From Schistosoma mansoni (Eukaryota; Platyhelminthes; Trematoda; Strigeidida; Schistosomatidae), in the NCBI RefSeq assembly GCF_000237925.1, contig NC_031495.1:60370939-60434938 (forward strand): DNA of 64,000 nucleotides, written 5' to 3'. Below the pieces are notes generated by a model. That model saw nothing but the letters and a program-made list of their open reading frames with translations. It did not search any database and was not told the DNA's origin. Position numbers and translations under genes: made by a program. Numbering within the stretch: the stretch's first letter is position 1; each line of letters begins with the position of its first letter. This document shows, in pieces, positions 45,362 to 57,294 of the stretch.

Positions 45362-45799
45362 ATCTAACCACGTAGCTAATCAGACCCTGCATCTACTTAA
45401 AAATAATTTTTTTTCTTCATTCCGCCTCACATACAACCCCCCAGACCTTTTACCTTTGATACATAAGTGTAATGTTAAATATTTTTTTAAATACTGGACA
45501 CATAAGCTAGGTATCCCGGAACGATGGCTGGGGATTTTAATCAAACTCATACAACTAACACTGGCAAATACAACGAATTCAAAAAGCAACCCAGGCGAGT
45601 TTTATAATTTCTTTTTCTGGTTAATTAACTATGTTGGTTGTACTTCTTATATATCTGTATACATTTTTCTATAGTATTATTATTAATACAAACAAAGAAC
45701 TTGTACTGTTCCAATATGGCACTTTGACATATCAGTCCGTCCTCTTGTTATCTTTCTCTCATATCTGATCAACTTACGACCAACAAACGTCGTATTGAA
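45362..45799. other. flank of the gypsy fossil
   Basis: A pyrimidine-rich stretch without a recognisable 3' LTR and with no gene. Confidence 0.35.
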
Positions 45800-45895
45800 G
45801 GGGGTTTTGGTGAACAAAAACGCAGGCCCCACGCACTCGAACCTCTGCCCTCCTGAATGCTGGACCGTGTGCCTAGCCATTAGACCACATCAAAC
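45800..45895 (-). mobile_element. tRNA-like sequence, SINE head or tRNA relic
   Basis: The minus strand has an A-box-like TGGTCTAATGGCTAGGCAC and, about 35 nt on, a B-box-like AGAGGTTCGAGTGC, the internal promoter of RNA polymerase III. I could not fold a full acceptor stem, so a SINE head is likelier than a tRNA gene. Confidence 0.4.
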
Positions 45896-47189
45896 CACGG
45901 GGGAATGACTGCAATTTTTCCTTCTATCGACTAATCATTCATAATACTAATGAGTAATAGGACTTACACTTCTGAGGTGCAAACCAATTCGTTACTTGGA
46001 TGAATTGACGAAATATTGCTTCAATATATCATGCATACCTAAATCAAACCAGAAAAGGGTATTTGACACAACTGTACTTGGTCCGCATACTCCACACAAT
46101 TTTTTTTGCTTCTTAATCGTATATTCGTTTCCGTTTTGTGGATTACTCTGATGCACCCTTGGTTACGCACCTAGTTGTAAAAGGCGGTCACCACTGGCTC
46201 AAGGTCATGCATTTGATCGATTTTGTTAAAGAGTCCAACTTCTAGCAAGTTCACCCTTTTACATATATGCATTACGAAAGAGCATTTTTTTTGTTGTTTT
46301 CATGGTTCTTCGTGCACAAGATATCTACACTATGTCTATTTCCTTCCAGAATACCAATCCGTTCTGGAGGCCAAGCACTTACATGAACCGAACAATTATC
46401 AATTGCATTTATGTATTTCCATTTTGTATCTTATTATTTTATGCAGGCAGTGGAGCAGTTCTTCAGGTTTGCTTGATTTTCACCATTACCTTTGAAGTAG
46501 ACTCTTCTCTACTTTTTACTTGAGGGCGACTCAAGAGGCAGGTGAGTAAACACCTGATAGACGGTCTGAGCATGGAAAAATCGTACCTCACCAACATGGT
46601 GTTGGGTAGCCCGCTCGCGGCACTTCCTCAGATATTCTTATTCCACATTCTCACACTTTCTCTTGAAAGCACGCAGCAAACCGTCAGCGATAGTTGTAGA
46701 AAAGATCACATGCTACAAAATAAGATGACAAGCTAGTAAATGAAGAGACATCCACGGACTATCGTTGAAAGCGTTAGTCGTAACTGATTGTAAGTCAAAT
46801 AGTGAGAGAGTTGATAATTTCGCCTTGGGATGAGAAATAGAACTAAGGTGTTTTCGATAGATAGGTTAATCGAACCGACGTTCCTACGGAAGTCGATTCT
46901 AGGGGGAAGCTAATGTAACAGCTCAGGTTGGTTGGTTAAGTGTTGACCCCAAACAACCAAGCATATGCTAAAACAGTATTGTTCAAGTATTCATTCACTT
47001 CCTTACTTTTTGTAAGCGTTATATTCCCTATTATCTTATATTGAATGCTGAGAGCCTTTGTTTGTCTGAACAGATAATCCCACACTCCAGTGTGACTGCG
47101 CGAAGATCGAAATAAAGACCTATTCACTACTTCTCTGGTTTCTTCTATCAATAGTACGAGGGTTACCTTAAGGCACGAAAACTTCATTA
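45896..47189. other. intergenic, nothing recognised
   Basis: Overlapping short frames at 46223-46736 show no family resemblance. No gene is supported. Confidence 0.3.
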
Positions 47190-48290
47190 TAGACCTATTG
47201 CTAGAAATAACACTCTCTTCGACTGAATTTTCAGGAATTGACCTCCTACCAGGAGGTTCACTTATCGAATTAGAATACTCAGATGAGACAGTCCTGTTTG
47301 GTGAAGACGCTGGCAAAATGAAGAGCCTTTTGATATCACTGAGTAACAATCCCAGGATGTTTGGGATGCGTTTCTCTCCCACTAAATGCAAGTTATCGCT
47401 TCAGGACTGGCCTGCGTCAACACCTGAACTAAGGATAGGGAGTGAAATAGTCGAACGCATTAAAAGCCTCACTTATCTTGGAAGTTTGATCAACCCTAAT
47501 GGGTTGGTGTCTGACGAAATCTCCGAAAACTCGTTTAGCATTTACCGACTTACTTTACAGCCTATGGTAAAGGCGATATATCCGCCTATCAATTAAAGGA
47601 TTGGTATACTGTGTGGCAGTTCGTTCTGTTTCACTTTAAGGCTGAGAAACATAGCCATTGAGGGTACACTATAATCGTACGTTACTAGTATTTGGTCACA
47701 GATACCTTAGAAATATTGCTCGCATCTGCTGGGGTCACCGGGTAAGTAATAGTGAGGTTAGATGCAGGGTATTAGGTAGCGATGATAAATCAGTTTATGA
47801 GGTCATGAACCTTCATCAACTGAGATGGTTGGGCCACGTGTTACGTACGCCTGAACACCGACTACCACAACGTGCAATGCTGACTAGTGTTGAAGACGGA
47901 TGGAAGGAAAATAGAGGCGGCAAAACCAAAACGTTGCATCAGTGCTTGAAGTCACTAACGTCTTGTCTGAGCCATGTTGTTAGATGCAGACTACTTAGTT
48001 GGGGTCCGCGCGACAATCGTAACCAATGGTTGGAAACTCTGTGTGATATGGCTCAGAATAGGTCACAATGGCGTAGGTGTTTACACTTTTTGTCTTCCCT
48101 TAAACTGTGAGAGTAAAATTGCCTTGTACCTTTTCTTTCTACTAACCAATGTATCAAATCCTTGTATGAAATCTTTTTTATATATTACTATCATTGAAGT
48201 AATTGCTTCTATGAAGTTGGTGTTGATCTTGTTATGCTAATGAGGTATGGGAACTTGGGCCAATGCAAATATGTGTCCCACGTTGTAGAT
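47190..48290 (+). mobile_element. RTE-type LINE 3' fragment
   Basis: From ISSTEFSGIDLLPGG-like text and SPTKCKLSLQDWPAS, through RIKSLTYLGSLINPNGL, then after an internal loss ARICWGHRVSNSEVRCRVLG, LHQLRWLGHVLRTPEHRLPQ and RNQWLETLCDMAQNRSQWRR to a TGA at 48108. The 3' UTR runs on to about 48290. The FADD catalytic box reads YSDET, so it is inactive. It is the same family as 10186, 26925 and 27921. Confidence 0.8.
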
Positions 48291-49073
48291 GACTGATTGA
48301 CTGAGGGAATAAAGAGAAATTGTAAGGTTATGATATCAACTCCAGTTTCTTCACCCATAAGTTGAATTCAACTGTATTATTTGAAGAACATCTTACCCAC
48401 CTAAGAAATGAATGTAATTTGTCATTGCTTTGAGTTTTTAATTTTTATTGTCCCAATTAATCTGTCATAGCATTTGATTTCAATTATTTTTCTAGGCTTT
48501 CTTAAGTTTTGATTACGAATACAGTTTAAAAATTGTTGCATGAAGCGAATTAGTTTCATTTTATGTACTCTACATCTTTCACATAAGTGATGAGTTGTGC
48601 CAATAAATTCGCAAAATGTTTTATAAATGTGATTGTGTCTGATATAAATAGATTAATTTTGTTCACTGGTGAAGAAAAACTATATTTATCATAACAATTA
48701 TAATTCATAAGAGAACAGGATAAGCATGAAACAGACCATAACACAATCGATTACAAGTGATATATGTGAATTTTTCTGTTTACGGTAGACAAAGTGGCAA
48801 AACAATGTAATTACTAAGAACCAATAATAAGGTAATCACATTAATTGTGAAAACGATAATAATAGTTAAAGACAATGTACAAAAACTTAATTACTTGAAT
48901 GACCAAACGAATAGGAAGGCCAAAATGTTAAGAGAATAACAAAAATATTTCATGTATATGTTATGTTTGATCGTACAGCTTCATAATAAATTCGTTGAAA
49001 ATAGATCCCTCCACTGAACTTCATGTTTTGAATGATTAAATGGGAATTATGTGTTAATTGAATAACGTTTAAA
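48291..49073. other. intergenic, nothing recognised
   Basis: AT-rich spacer between two LINE copies. Confidence 0.3.
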
Positions 49074-49228
49074 TAATGAGACTAGTTCGGTCCCAAGCCC
49101 GGGTAAAGGAGGAGGGTTGGGCATGGGGTTAGCGACCCCATCCCGTAGAAAATCAACTCGCTAAAAAAACGCTAACCAGAAAAAATCATTCAAACCATTC
49201 AAACTCTGCCCTGGGAGTAGAAGGAAAA

Positions 49229-50914
49229 ATGACGTCTCATGATGAAAGCCGAGTTCCTTCGGAAGTCATGAGGCCGATGCACCTTCTTACAACCAGAGCG
49301 ACAATTTTTATAGGTACATGGAATGTCCGGACAATGTGGGAGACCGGCAGAGTCTTCCAAATTTCTGCGGAAATGAGGAAATACAACCTGGAAGTGCTTG
49401 GAATCAGTGAAACACATTGGACGCAGGTTGGACAACAACGACTGTCTTCAGGGGAACTTCTGTTATACTCCGGTCATGAAGAAGAAAATGCCCCACATAC
49501 ACAAGGAGTGGCACTGATGCTGTCTAGAAAAGCACAAAATGCACTTATAGGATGGGAATCTCATGGACCGAGGATCATCAAAGCCTCCTTCAAAACAAAG
49601 AGAGAGGGCATTACAATGAACATCATCCAATGCTATGCGCCGACCAACGACTACGATGAAGACGCTAAAAACCAATTCTACGATAGGCTGCAGTCAATCT
49701 TCGAGAAGTGCCCAACCAAGGACCTGACCATTCTAATGGGAGATTTCAATGCCAAGGTTGGAAAGGACAACACTGGATACGAAGACGTCATGGGACAACA
49801 TGGACTGGGAGGAAGGAACGAAAACGGTGAGAGATTTGCAAACCTATGTGCCTTCAATAAACTGGTCATAGGTGGCACCATATTCCCACACAAAAACATA
49901 CACAAAGCCACTTGGATTTCACCGGATCACACTACACAAAATCAAATCGACCATGTCTGCATCAACAAAAAGTTCAGGAGGACGATGGAGGATGTGAGAA
50001 CCAGAAGAGGAGCTGATATAGCATCCGATCACCATTTGCTGGTCGCCAAGATGAAACTAAAACTCAAGAAGCACTGGACAACTGTACGGACAACATCACA
50101 AAAGTTTAATACAACCTTTCTTCGAGATGCTGACAAACTCAACGAATTTAACATAGCCCTCAGCAACAGGTTCGAGGCCTTTCATGACCTACTCAATGGA
50201 GAGGGAACCACCATAGAGAGCAGCTGGAAAGGTATCAAGGAGGCAATCGTTTCAACATGTCAGGAGGTTCTGGGCCAAAAGAAGCACCATCACAAGGAAT
50301 GGATCACTGTTGGTACACTGGATAAAATTGAAGAAAGGAGGAACAAGAAGGCAGCAATCAATATCAGCCGAACAAGAGCAGAAAAAGCCAAGGCACAAGC
50401 CGAATACACAGAGGCAAACAAGCAAGTGAAGAGGAGCATCAGGACCGACAAACGTAAATATGTGGAAGATTTAGCAATGACAGCGGAAAAGGCTACAAGA
50501 GAGGGAAACATGAGACAACTGTATGATACAACAAAGAAACTTGCTGGAAATTACCGTCAACCAGAAAGACCAGTGAAAAACAAGGAAGGCAAAGTAATCA
50601 ACGATATTGAAGAACAACGAAACAGGTGGGTAGAACACTTCAAGGAACTCTTGAATCGACCAGCTCCACTGAACCCACCCAACATCGAAGCAGCACCCAC
50701 AGACCTCCCAATCGATATTGGCCCACCAACAATTGAAGAGATCAGCATGGCCATTAGACAAATCAAGAGTGGCAAAGCAGCGGGACCAGACAACATCCCG
50801 GCAGAGGCACTGAAAGCAAATGTAACAGCAACTGCCAAGATACTCCACATCCTCTTCAGTAAGATTTGGGATGAAGAACAAGTACCAATAGACTGGAGAG
50901 CTAAATCAATATAA
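49229..50914 (+). CDS. RTE endonuclease and start of reverse transcriptase
   Basis: A 561-residue frame. The AP endonuclease occupies about residues 28-270: IFIGTWNVRTMWETGR, LGISETHWTQVG, IIQCYAPTNDYDED, LMGDFNAKVGKDNTG, NQIDHVCINKKFRR and GADIASDHHLLVAKM carry the metal-binding and catalytic N, E, D-x-N and SDHH residues, all present. A linker rich in Lys/Glu follows, and RT motif 0/1 begins at IKSGKAAGPDNIPAEALK near residue 510. The frame ends VPIDWRAKSI-stop, where RTE sequence gives way to unrelated DNA; the RT palm is missing here. The protein would nick target DNA and prime reverse transcription. Confidence 0.85.
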   Translation: MTSHDESRVPSEVMRPMHLLTTRATIFIGTWNVRTMWETGRVFQISAEMRKYNLEVLGISETHWTQVGQQRLSSGELLLYSGHEEENAPHTQGVALMLSRKAQNALIGWESHGPRIIKASFKTKREGITMNIIQCYAPTNDYDEDAKNQFYDRLQSIFEKCPTKDLTILMGDFNAKVGKDNTGYEDVMGQHGLGGRNENGERFANLCAFNKLVIGGTIFPHKNIHKATWISPDHTTQNQIDHVCINKKFRRTMEDVRTRRGADIASDHHLLVAKMKLKLKKHWTTVRTTSQKFNTTFLRDADKLNEFNIALSNRFEAFHDLLNGEGTTIESSWKGIKEAIVSTCQEVLGQKKHHHKEWITVGTLDKIEERRNKKAAINISRTRAEKAKAQAEYTEANKQVKRSIRTDKRKYVEDLAMTAEKATREGNMRQLYDTTKKLAGNYRQPERPVKNKEGKVINDIEEQRNRWVEHFKELLNRPAPLNPPNIEAAPTDLPIDIGPPTIEEISMAIRQIKSGKAAGPDNIPAEALKANVTATAKILHILFSKIWDEEQVPIDWRAKSI

Positions 50915-51029
50915 CAGAAATTGAACGTATAATTTCATGTGACGTTAATTCATTGATAATCCCAATTAATCACTAGCAAACAGAAAACTTTTATTGGTAC
51001 AAAAGGCTTTTGAAAACTATTTGACTGTC

Positions 51030-51176
51030 AACAATCCATCTCTGCTTACCATGCTTGTGAATTAAGGCTATATCGAGGCAATACGCATAGTATGCACATA
51101 TGCCAATAAGAGACTGACCAGTAGCAGTCCTAACACATCGATGGGAAGATTCAAACAAACAATAATAAATGAATGT
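51030..51176 (+). mobile_element. 3' part of an Sm-alpha-like SINE
   Basis: CCATCTCTGCTTACCATGCT and the next 130 bases match the segment after the hammerhead at 57361-57480 (CTATCTCTGCCTATAATGCT onward), including the end CAAACAATAATAAATGA. It lies between the two halves of the RTE element, next to the gap. Confidence 0.65.
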
Positions 51177-51193
51177 CAACTGCTAAGTTTACA

Positions 51194-51393
51194 NNNNNNN
51201 NNNNNNNNNNNNNNNNNNNNNNNNNNNNNNNNNNNNNNNNNNNNNNNNNNNNNNNNNNNNNNNNNNNNNNNNNNNNNNNNNNNNNNNNNNNNNNNNNNNN
51301 NNNNNNNNNNNNNNNNNNNNNNNNNNNNNNNNNNNNNNNNNNNNNNNNNNNNNNNNNNNNNNNNNNNNNNNNNNNNNNNNNNNNNNNNNNNNN
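51194..51393. other. assembly gap (200 N)
   Basis: Exactly 200 N inside the RTE element. It falls where the RT palm should be. Confidence 1.
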
Positions 51394-52225
51394 TCACGGG
51401 ATACAGTGGACAGGCAGGATGCAGCTTGACGATTTAGACTTCGCGGATGATCTGGCTCTTCTATCACAAACGCAACAACAAATGCAGGAGAAAACGACCA
51501 GTGTAGCAGCAGCCTCAGCAGCAGTAGGTCTCAATATAAACAAAGGGAAAAGCAAGACTCTCCGATACAATACAATATGCACCAATCCAATTACACTTGA
51601 CGGAGAAGCTTTGGAGGATGTGGAAATCTTTACATATCTGGGCAGCATCATTGATGAACACGGTGGATCAGATGCAGATGTGAGGGCGCGGATCGGCAAA
51701 GCAAGAGCAGCATACCTACAGCTGAAAAACATCTGGAGCTCAAAACAATTGTCAACCAACACCAAGGTTAGAATTTTCAATACAAATGTCAAGACAGTTC
51801 TTCTGTATGGGGCAGAGACGTGGAGAACTACGAAAGCCATTATCCAGAAGATACAAGTGTTTATTAACAGCTGTCTACGCAAGATACTTCGGATCAGATG
51901 GCCAGACACTACCAGCAACAAGTTACTGTGGGAGACAACAAACCAGATTCCAGCGGAGGAAGAAATCAGGAAGAAGCGCTGGAAGTGGATTGGGCACACT
52001 TTGAGGAAATCACCCAATTGTGTCACAAGACAAGCCCTCACATGGAATCCTGAAGGTCGAAGGAGAAGAGGGAGACCAAAGAACACATTACGCCGAGAAA
52101 TAGAGACAGACATGAGAAGAATGAACAAGAACTGGAAGGAACTAGAAAAGAAGGCCCAGGACAGAGTGGGTTGGAGAAAGCTGGTCGGCGGCCTATGCTC
52201 CATTGGGAGTAACAGGCGTAAGTAA
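51394..52225 (+). CDS. RTE reverse transcriptase, C-terminal part
   Basis: It begins right after the gap with [10 protein letters not shown], then the catalytic box [13 protein letters not shown] (both Asp intact), [94 protein letters not shown] and [14 protein letters not shown], ending in TAA. About 275 residues are uninterrupted. It is the C-terminal half of the element's polyprotein. Confidence 0.87.
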
Positions 52226-52248
52226 GTAAGTAAGTAATGAGACTAGTT

Positions 52249-54304
52249 ACACTGACCAAAGATTAAGAGTGAAAGTTTGACCAAAATAATGAGGTGATAT
52301 TATTGTTAGATAAAATGTTTGTTGTTATTTCATCAGAAAAGTTCCTTGAAGTAATTATATAGACAACATCATAATCTGAATAAAAGACTTGACATAAAAA
52401 GTGAACTTAAAAGAACAGAATAAGCTTCTTATTTAAGTAATATGAAAAGTGTCAGTGACTTTAACTATCTATTGCTCATTTCTGTATGATTGTATAGTAA
52501 AAGTCAATTAGTGTAGTTGATTTAGACTTGATATTATGTATGACTCTAGTTAGTCTTAGAATAATTTTTTTATCAATGGTAAAAGAAAGGAAATGTAGGA
52601 AGTTATATAAATTTACTGTCTTGGAGTATGGTGCTTTTTAGAACGGGATAGGAATTCGAGATCACATCTTAATTCAGTTTGATTTTGTTCAATATAACAT
52701 TCATTGTATTCAAGTGAAACATTTATTCAATATATTATTTCCATTAGTTTAGTGTAAATTTCGTTTAGTACCATATTTAACATCTGCTTCTTAGTAAATC
52801 AGCGTAAATCCCTTTTTGTATCGCCCTTATTTCGATCATACATGATGTTAGTTATCCAATGATCAAACATGAGTAAAAGCGAGTTATAATTGAGTGTATT
52901 TGCTGAAAGTGATTTTCCTGTATTTTGAGAGTCAATAAAGTCTTTTTTCATCATTCCTTTTTGTCTTTCTCTTTGTGTCACGCAGAACTCAGTTTTTTCT
53001 GTATCTATTACCAGTTTTGTCACTTATAAAGCTTTATTATTGGGCTATTTGAAAGAAATGTCAAGAGATCTAAAATCTTTGACTCGATACTTTTTTCATG
53101 ATCAACTTCATCATGTCTATTTTGAACTCTCGTTTCCACAGTTTTTCCATGAAACAATTTATACATATTTAATAAATCACTTTTATAGGGACACTTTTCT
53201 AGCTTGAAGATACCCAGTAATGACTGTGTAGCTTTTCTGACTCAGTTCAAAAGATTGTTTGAACATTATGGTGTGTTGCCAATTGACTGAGTCTAAAATT
53301 TGAAACAAGTAGATTTCAATTTAATGGCTAAATGATATTATGCTCATTCTAAGTTCTGGGTTCGATCACACATGGTGTCATTAATTGACACTGTTAAAAA
53401 ATCTTAAATTACAGTGAAACAGATGTCTATTGCTCACCAATTCTAAACGACTTAGCGTCATTTTTATACTTTATACGACAGCTGCTTGTTCAATACAGTG
53501 CAAATATAATTAGCAAACTCCTTTAGACTCCTACAAATTTCCGAAATTTTAATTTTAGTTACTATGGAATGTCGCAAATTTTTCTCATCGGTTACATATT
53601 TGATGACATATATTGAACTAATCACCTATTGACTACTCAGTGTTATGGTTAAAAAGAATATATTAAATATAAGAGTACATCTATATGCAAATATGTAAAT
53701 TTTTCATCAAAATATATAGGTTAATGGTTAGTTGTTTTGTTCTATTTTGATACTGTTATAAAGATAGGATACTTGTTATAACTTTAGGGTTTCTTGTTGT
53801 AACAGTCCTTTCACTTTTTACACGTATGTGGGACGTTAATTTACCTTAGACGAATATCTACACTAGATTCCCTTCCAGTGTCTATTCTACAGGACTTCAA
53901 CACAACTCAGATCAAGAACACGAGATTAGCCTGACTAGAACGTCAATATATTTCCACACCGGAATCCGACAACGAGGAACAGTCAATCAATAATAGTCAA
54001 GATAGGGGAATATATAACACATATAACACCTGTCACAATATCTATATGTTGGACTCAACAAAACAACAAATCATTATCATTCTCGCCTACACATCAGATA
54101 CAGACTTAATGGGAATTTGTGAATAGATGTCACGCAACCTCATTTCCTTGGTACATTCAACTATTTGAGAAACTAGTAACATGCCAATAGTTTAAGTTGA
54201 AAAATATATCAATTATCAAAAAATAAATTCTTTTATGAGTGAAAGAATTCTTAAAATTGCTAAATACATAACATTTGAAAAGTTTTCCCAGTCCATTAAA
54301 TTAA
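52249..54304. other. AT-rich, nothing recognised
   Basis: No gene or named repeat is visible. Open frames are short and AT-driven. Confidence 0.3.
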
Positions 54305-54380
54305 AGCCATTGAAAATCTGAAAGCACTGGACAGCCATTTAGTCCTAGTACAGTACTCTTCATCAGTACACATTGATGAT
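54305..54380 (-). mobile_element. degenerate hammerhead SINE remnant
   Basis: The minus strand retains TAGGACTAAATGGCTGTCC and GTGCTTTCAGATTTTCAATGG, a diverged version of the GGACGAAACGGCCGTCC...GTGCTTCCAGGTTTTCCATGG module. Confidence 0.5.
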
Positions 54381-54601
54381 TCTGCACATGGAACTCAACT
54401 ATTTAAAAAAAATTTGCTACCAATTCCATCAATCCCCATTCTAATAATGACCGATATTTATTTATTTAGTTCATAAAAATGACTACTATTTGATTTATCT
54501 GAACAATTACAATCAATTTCTTACGATTGATGATCAACTGAGATTATGAGAAGTTTTGCAACAATAATTTTTCTTTAAAAAAAGCACGTTTTATAAGCAA
54601 A

Positions 54602-54830
54602 GATGGACGGTGGCTAGCAGTGGAATCCAGTTTACAGTGCGCTTCGTCCTACTTGGGACTTGTCAGCTGGATGTACCTGTATCTCAGAGTTGGTGTTCAC
54701 TCTGGGACTCGAAACCAGTACCATTCGCTTCAAACACCATCGCGTCATCCACTTAGCTACTGATTCCTGATAACCACTTGCTTGTGCAAGAAACTGATCA
54801 GCTCCTATGTTACTAAACATCTACGTGATT
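54602..54830 (-). mobile_element. Sm-alpha-like SINE with degraded hammerhead
   Basis: The minus strand has a tRNA-like head with A-box-like TAGCTAAGTGGATGACGC and B-box-like GGTTTCGAGTCCCAGAG. A hammerhead region follows (CTGACAAGTCCCAAGTAGG, ACGAAGCGCACTG) and the family end CACTGCTAGCCACCGTCCATC. Core changes CTGACAA for CTGANGA and GAAG for GAAA suggest it does not cleave. Confidence 0.7.
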
Positions 54831-55795
54831 TACCCTAACTTTCGGGCAGATGTATTATCCCAATCATTCAAGTTATTCTGTCATTTATGTATGCAGCCTA
54901 GAACTCGTTTGTACAATAAGAGATCTTTACCATATACCTAATTGTATCTTTTTCATGCCTTTAAATACTGAGTCACCCATTATTGATTGAGTAGGCACAT
55001 TTGCCTTCTCTGCTTCTCATCTCTTCATCTGTCTGCCGAAATAAATGCATAAAATACGAACTTCTGGAACACTCATGTTCTAGTTTTGATACACTTTTGT
55101 TTTAAATGCATTATTCTCAGAACATATACGAAGCAAGTAGGATCCATATTCCGTCTACACCAATATCACTTTATCATTATGGAGTCAACCACGGGCGTTA
55201 AAACGTTCGAGAGTGAATGAAATGAGGCTATTACATTATGGTGAGAGAGATGATCTGCTTAGGTTACAGATCTCACAGCCTATTAAACAATAATCTGGTC
55301 TTCTAAAATGGTCACCTAAACATACTGAATGTTATGCTGAACATTTATTTTACTATCTGATAGCTAAGTAACTTAAGAATGTCTAACCTTTGGAATCAGT
55401 GATAATGTTGTGTATTTAATGATGTAAAAGTTCTCAGATCTATCTAAAACTTCTGAAAACAAGAATAGACCATGAGTTATTAACAAGGTCGTTGATTATG
55501 AGTAAAGCATGTATTATTTCAAATAGACCATACTATTTATCTGTCTGTAAAAGCTATATTACCCAATTGCAATAAATTAAGTTAGATCCATTAGTAAGAT
55601 CGAGTTACCTGAAAGAATCGATAAGTAATTTGATGTATTATTTCTACTAATTGAAAATTGATGTTCAAGTTAAACTCATTTATGACTGTAATTAATATCA
55701 TTTATTGACTTGTTTCAGGTCAACATTATTTATACATTTATTACTGATATGAAAATTTCGAAAAATTCATTCATATATATTTCAGAGTTATTATT
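54831..55795. other. nothing recognised
   Basis: AT-rich intergenic sequence without a supported feature. Confidence 0.3.
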
Positions 55796-55915
55796 TGTTT
55801 TATATAGTTGAAATCATGAGTTAATTGAAGCTAAACCACAGTGGAAAAACAGGAAGCAGTGGACGGCCGTTTCGTCCTATCGTGGGACTCCTCAGCAGTG
55901 CGCATCCACCATTTG
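55796..55915 (-). mobile_element. hammerhead SINE, left arm of an inverted pair
   Basis: The minus strand carries the hammerhead, the GCTTCCTGTTTTTCCACTG segment and the TTGAAATCATGAGTTAATTG-type end. It is the near-perfect inverted repeat of 56134-56250. The tRNA-like head is missing. Confidence 0.75.
55856..55901 (-). ncRNA. hammerhead ribozyme, canonical core
   Basis: Minus strand: stem I GCACTG/CAGTGG-type pairing, core CTGAGGAG, stem II TCC...GGA, CGAAAC, a short palindromic stem III CGGCCG and cleavage triplet GTC. All invariant core bases of the hammerhead fold are present. Schistosome Sm-alpha repeats are known to encode active hammerheads. Confidence 0.75.
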
Positions 55916-55999
55916 ATTTTGTACACGTCATTGTCTTTATTATAAACAATTTTATCATGCTAGATTAAATGAATTATTGTAAATTTATTCACATTTGAC

Positions 56000-56262
56000 T
56001 CGGAGCTTCCATAGTTGGTTGCTCAATTTCGTGGATTGGTTGAAGCTAGACATCAACCCTTTTGGATGCCGACTCAGTGGTCTAGTGGTTAAGTGCTCGC
56101 GCGCGAGACTGAATATCGCGAAGCGGGATCGTGAATGTGCACTGCTGAGGTGTCCCACAATAGGACGAAACGGCCGTCCACTGCTTCCTGTTTTTCCATG
56201 GTGATCTAGCTTCAATTGATTCATGATTTCAACTATATAAAATTACTAAAATCTCTAGAAAA
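56000..56262 (+). mobile_element. hammerhead SINE, right arm of an inverted pair
   Basis: It has the full tRNA-like head: GGATGCCGACTCAGTGGTC with A-box TGGTCTAGTGGTTAAGTGC. Then come a GGGATCGTGAATGTGCACTG linker, the hammerhead, and the end TCTAGCTTCAATTGATTCAT. It is more complete than its inverted partner. Confidence 0.75.
56139..56183 (+). ncRNA. hammerhead ribozyme with a core substitution
   Basis: Stem II, CGAAAC, stem III and GTC match the canonical copies, but the core box reads CTGAGGTG, replacing an invariant A. Cleavage would be expected to be weak or absent. Confidence 0.65.
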
Positions 56263-57178
56263 CCCCCGTCTGATATTATTATTATTAATATTAATGATTC
56301 TACAGAAATGTCCACATTACAAGTTCATAGTGTTATTTATAGCTTTAACATACATATTTTCAAACATATATATATCTATATATCTTCTGTACACAAATAA
56401 AATACATATACGTATATCTTTTTCTAATACAATAATTAAGCAAAGAATTACGTTTATATTTACTGACTATATCCATTAGATACACTTAATATCAAATAAT
56501 TAAAAAAAATGTCATAGTGATTAAGTGTTTTTTTTGTTTTTTTTCTTTATATGTCATTCATTATTTCAAGTGAGAAAAGATTATTCTTATCTTAAAATTA
56601 CTCAAAATATTCATATATATAATACAACATAAATTAGAAAATTAATGATTATATAATAATATTTTTAAAAAATAAAAAAAATAATTATTTTTTCTTTTTT
56701 GTAAAAAAAACATGAAGTTCAGCGAAGGGATCCCTTTTTTTCAACGAATTTATGATCAAGCTGTACAATTCGTTGAACTTCGTGTTTTTAATTTTAATGT
56801 TTAAATGGGAATGATATACCAATTTCTTTTTTTTTTTAAAAAAACTGAGTTGAAAAAGAAACTTCAAAATTTTTTTCATTAAAATAAAACAATTATTAAT
56901 AAGTAGATAAGGGATTAAACATGAACCATAATTCACTTTAATCATCATATATATATATACATATATTACTTATATAAGTAATAAATCTTGTTGACATGAA
57001 AATTCATAGGAGAGTAATTTATCATTTCATTGAATTTTATTTTTTATAAATGTGATAAAATGAAAAAAGATATTTTCTTTGATGAATACTTAAATGATCT
57101 GAAATTCTTTACTCTTTTTTTAATACCTTTAATGAGTTAGTGCCATAAAATAAACAATTCTATTCATATAAACAAATA
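56263..57178. other. very AT-rich spacer
   Basis: Long A and T runs and TA-rich stretches are seen. A short inverted repeat around 56711-56792 (AACATGAAGTTCAGCGAA against TTCGTTGAACTTCGTGTT) may form a hairpin. No gene. Confidence 0.35.
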
Positions 57179-57294
57179 TGGATGGTGGCTAGCAGTGGGA
57201 TCTAGGATAGGCGTTTTATCCTGTATGGGACTCATCAGTTGGATGTATCTTCATTCAAGAGTTGATGTTCACTCTGAGACCCTGGGATTCAGGT
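57179..57294 (-). mobile_element. Sm-alpha-like SINE piece, left arm of an inverted pair
   Basis: The minus strand shows CTGATGAGTCCCATACAGGA, TAAAACGCCTATCCTAGATC and CCACTGCTAGCCACCATCC. The hammerhead GAAA is degraded (GGATAAAAC in place of GGACGAAAC). Confidence 0.65.

Larger units (their letters stand above)
49074..52248 (+). mobile_element. RTE-clade LINE with 14-bp target-site duplication
   Basis: TAATGAGACTAGTT flanks the element at 49074-49087 and 52235-52248. It starts CGGTCCCAAGCCCGGG and ends in a GTAAGTAAGTAAG tail, the short-tandem-repeat tail typical of RTE elements. Inside are a short 5' UTR, a long endonuclease-RT frame (49229-50914) and the RT C-terminal part (51394-52225). 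Between them lie foreign sequence with a SINE 3' end and a 200-N gap. The family resembles schistosome SR2-type RTEs and the BovB-like sequence in mammalian CFDP2. Sharp ends suggest a fairly recent insertion. Confidence 0.88.

Noticed and set aside
45800-45895. tRNA gene
   Set aside because: A- and B-box-like blocks are present, but the cloverleaf does not close. Kept only as a tRNA-like relic.
51394-52203. 269-residue minus-strand frame
   Set aside because: It is a shadow of the RTE C-terminal frame, with biased, meaningless composition.
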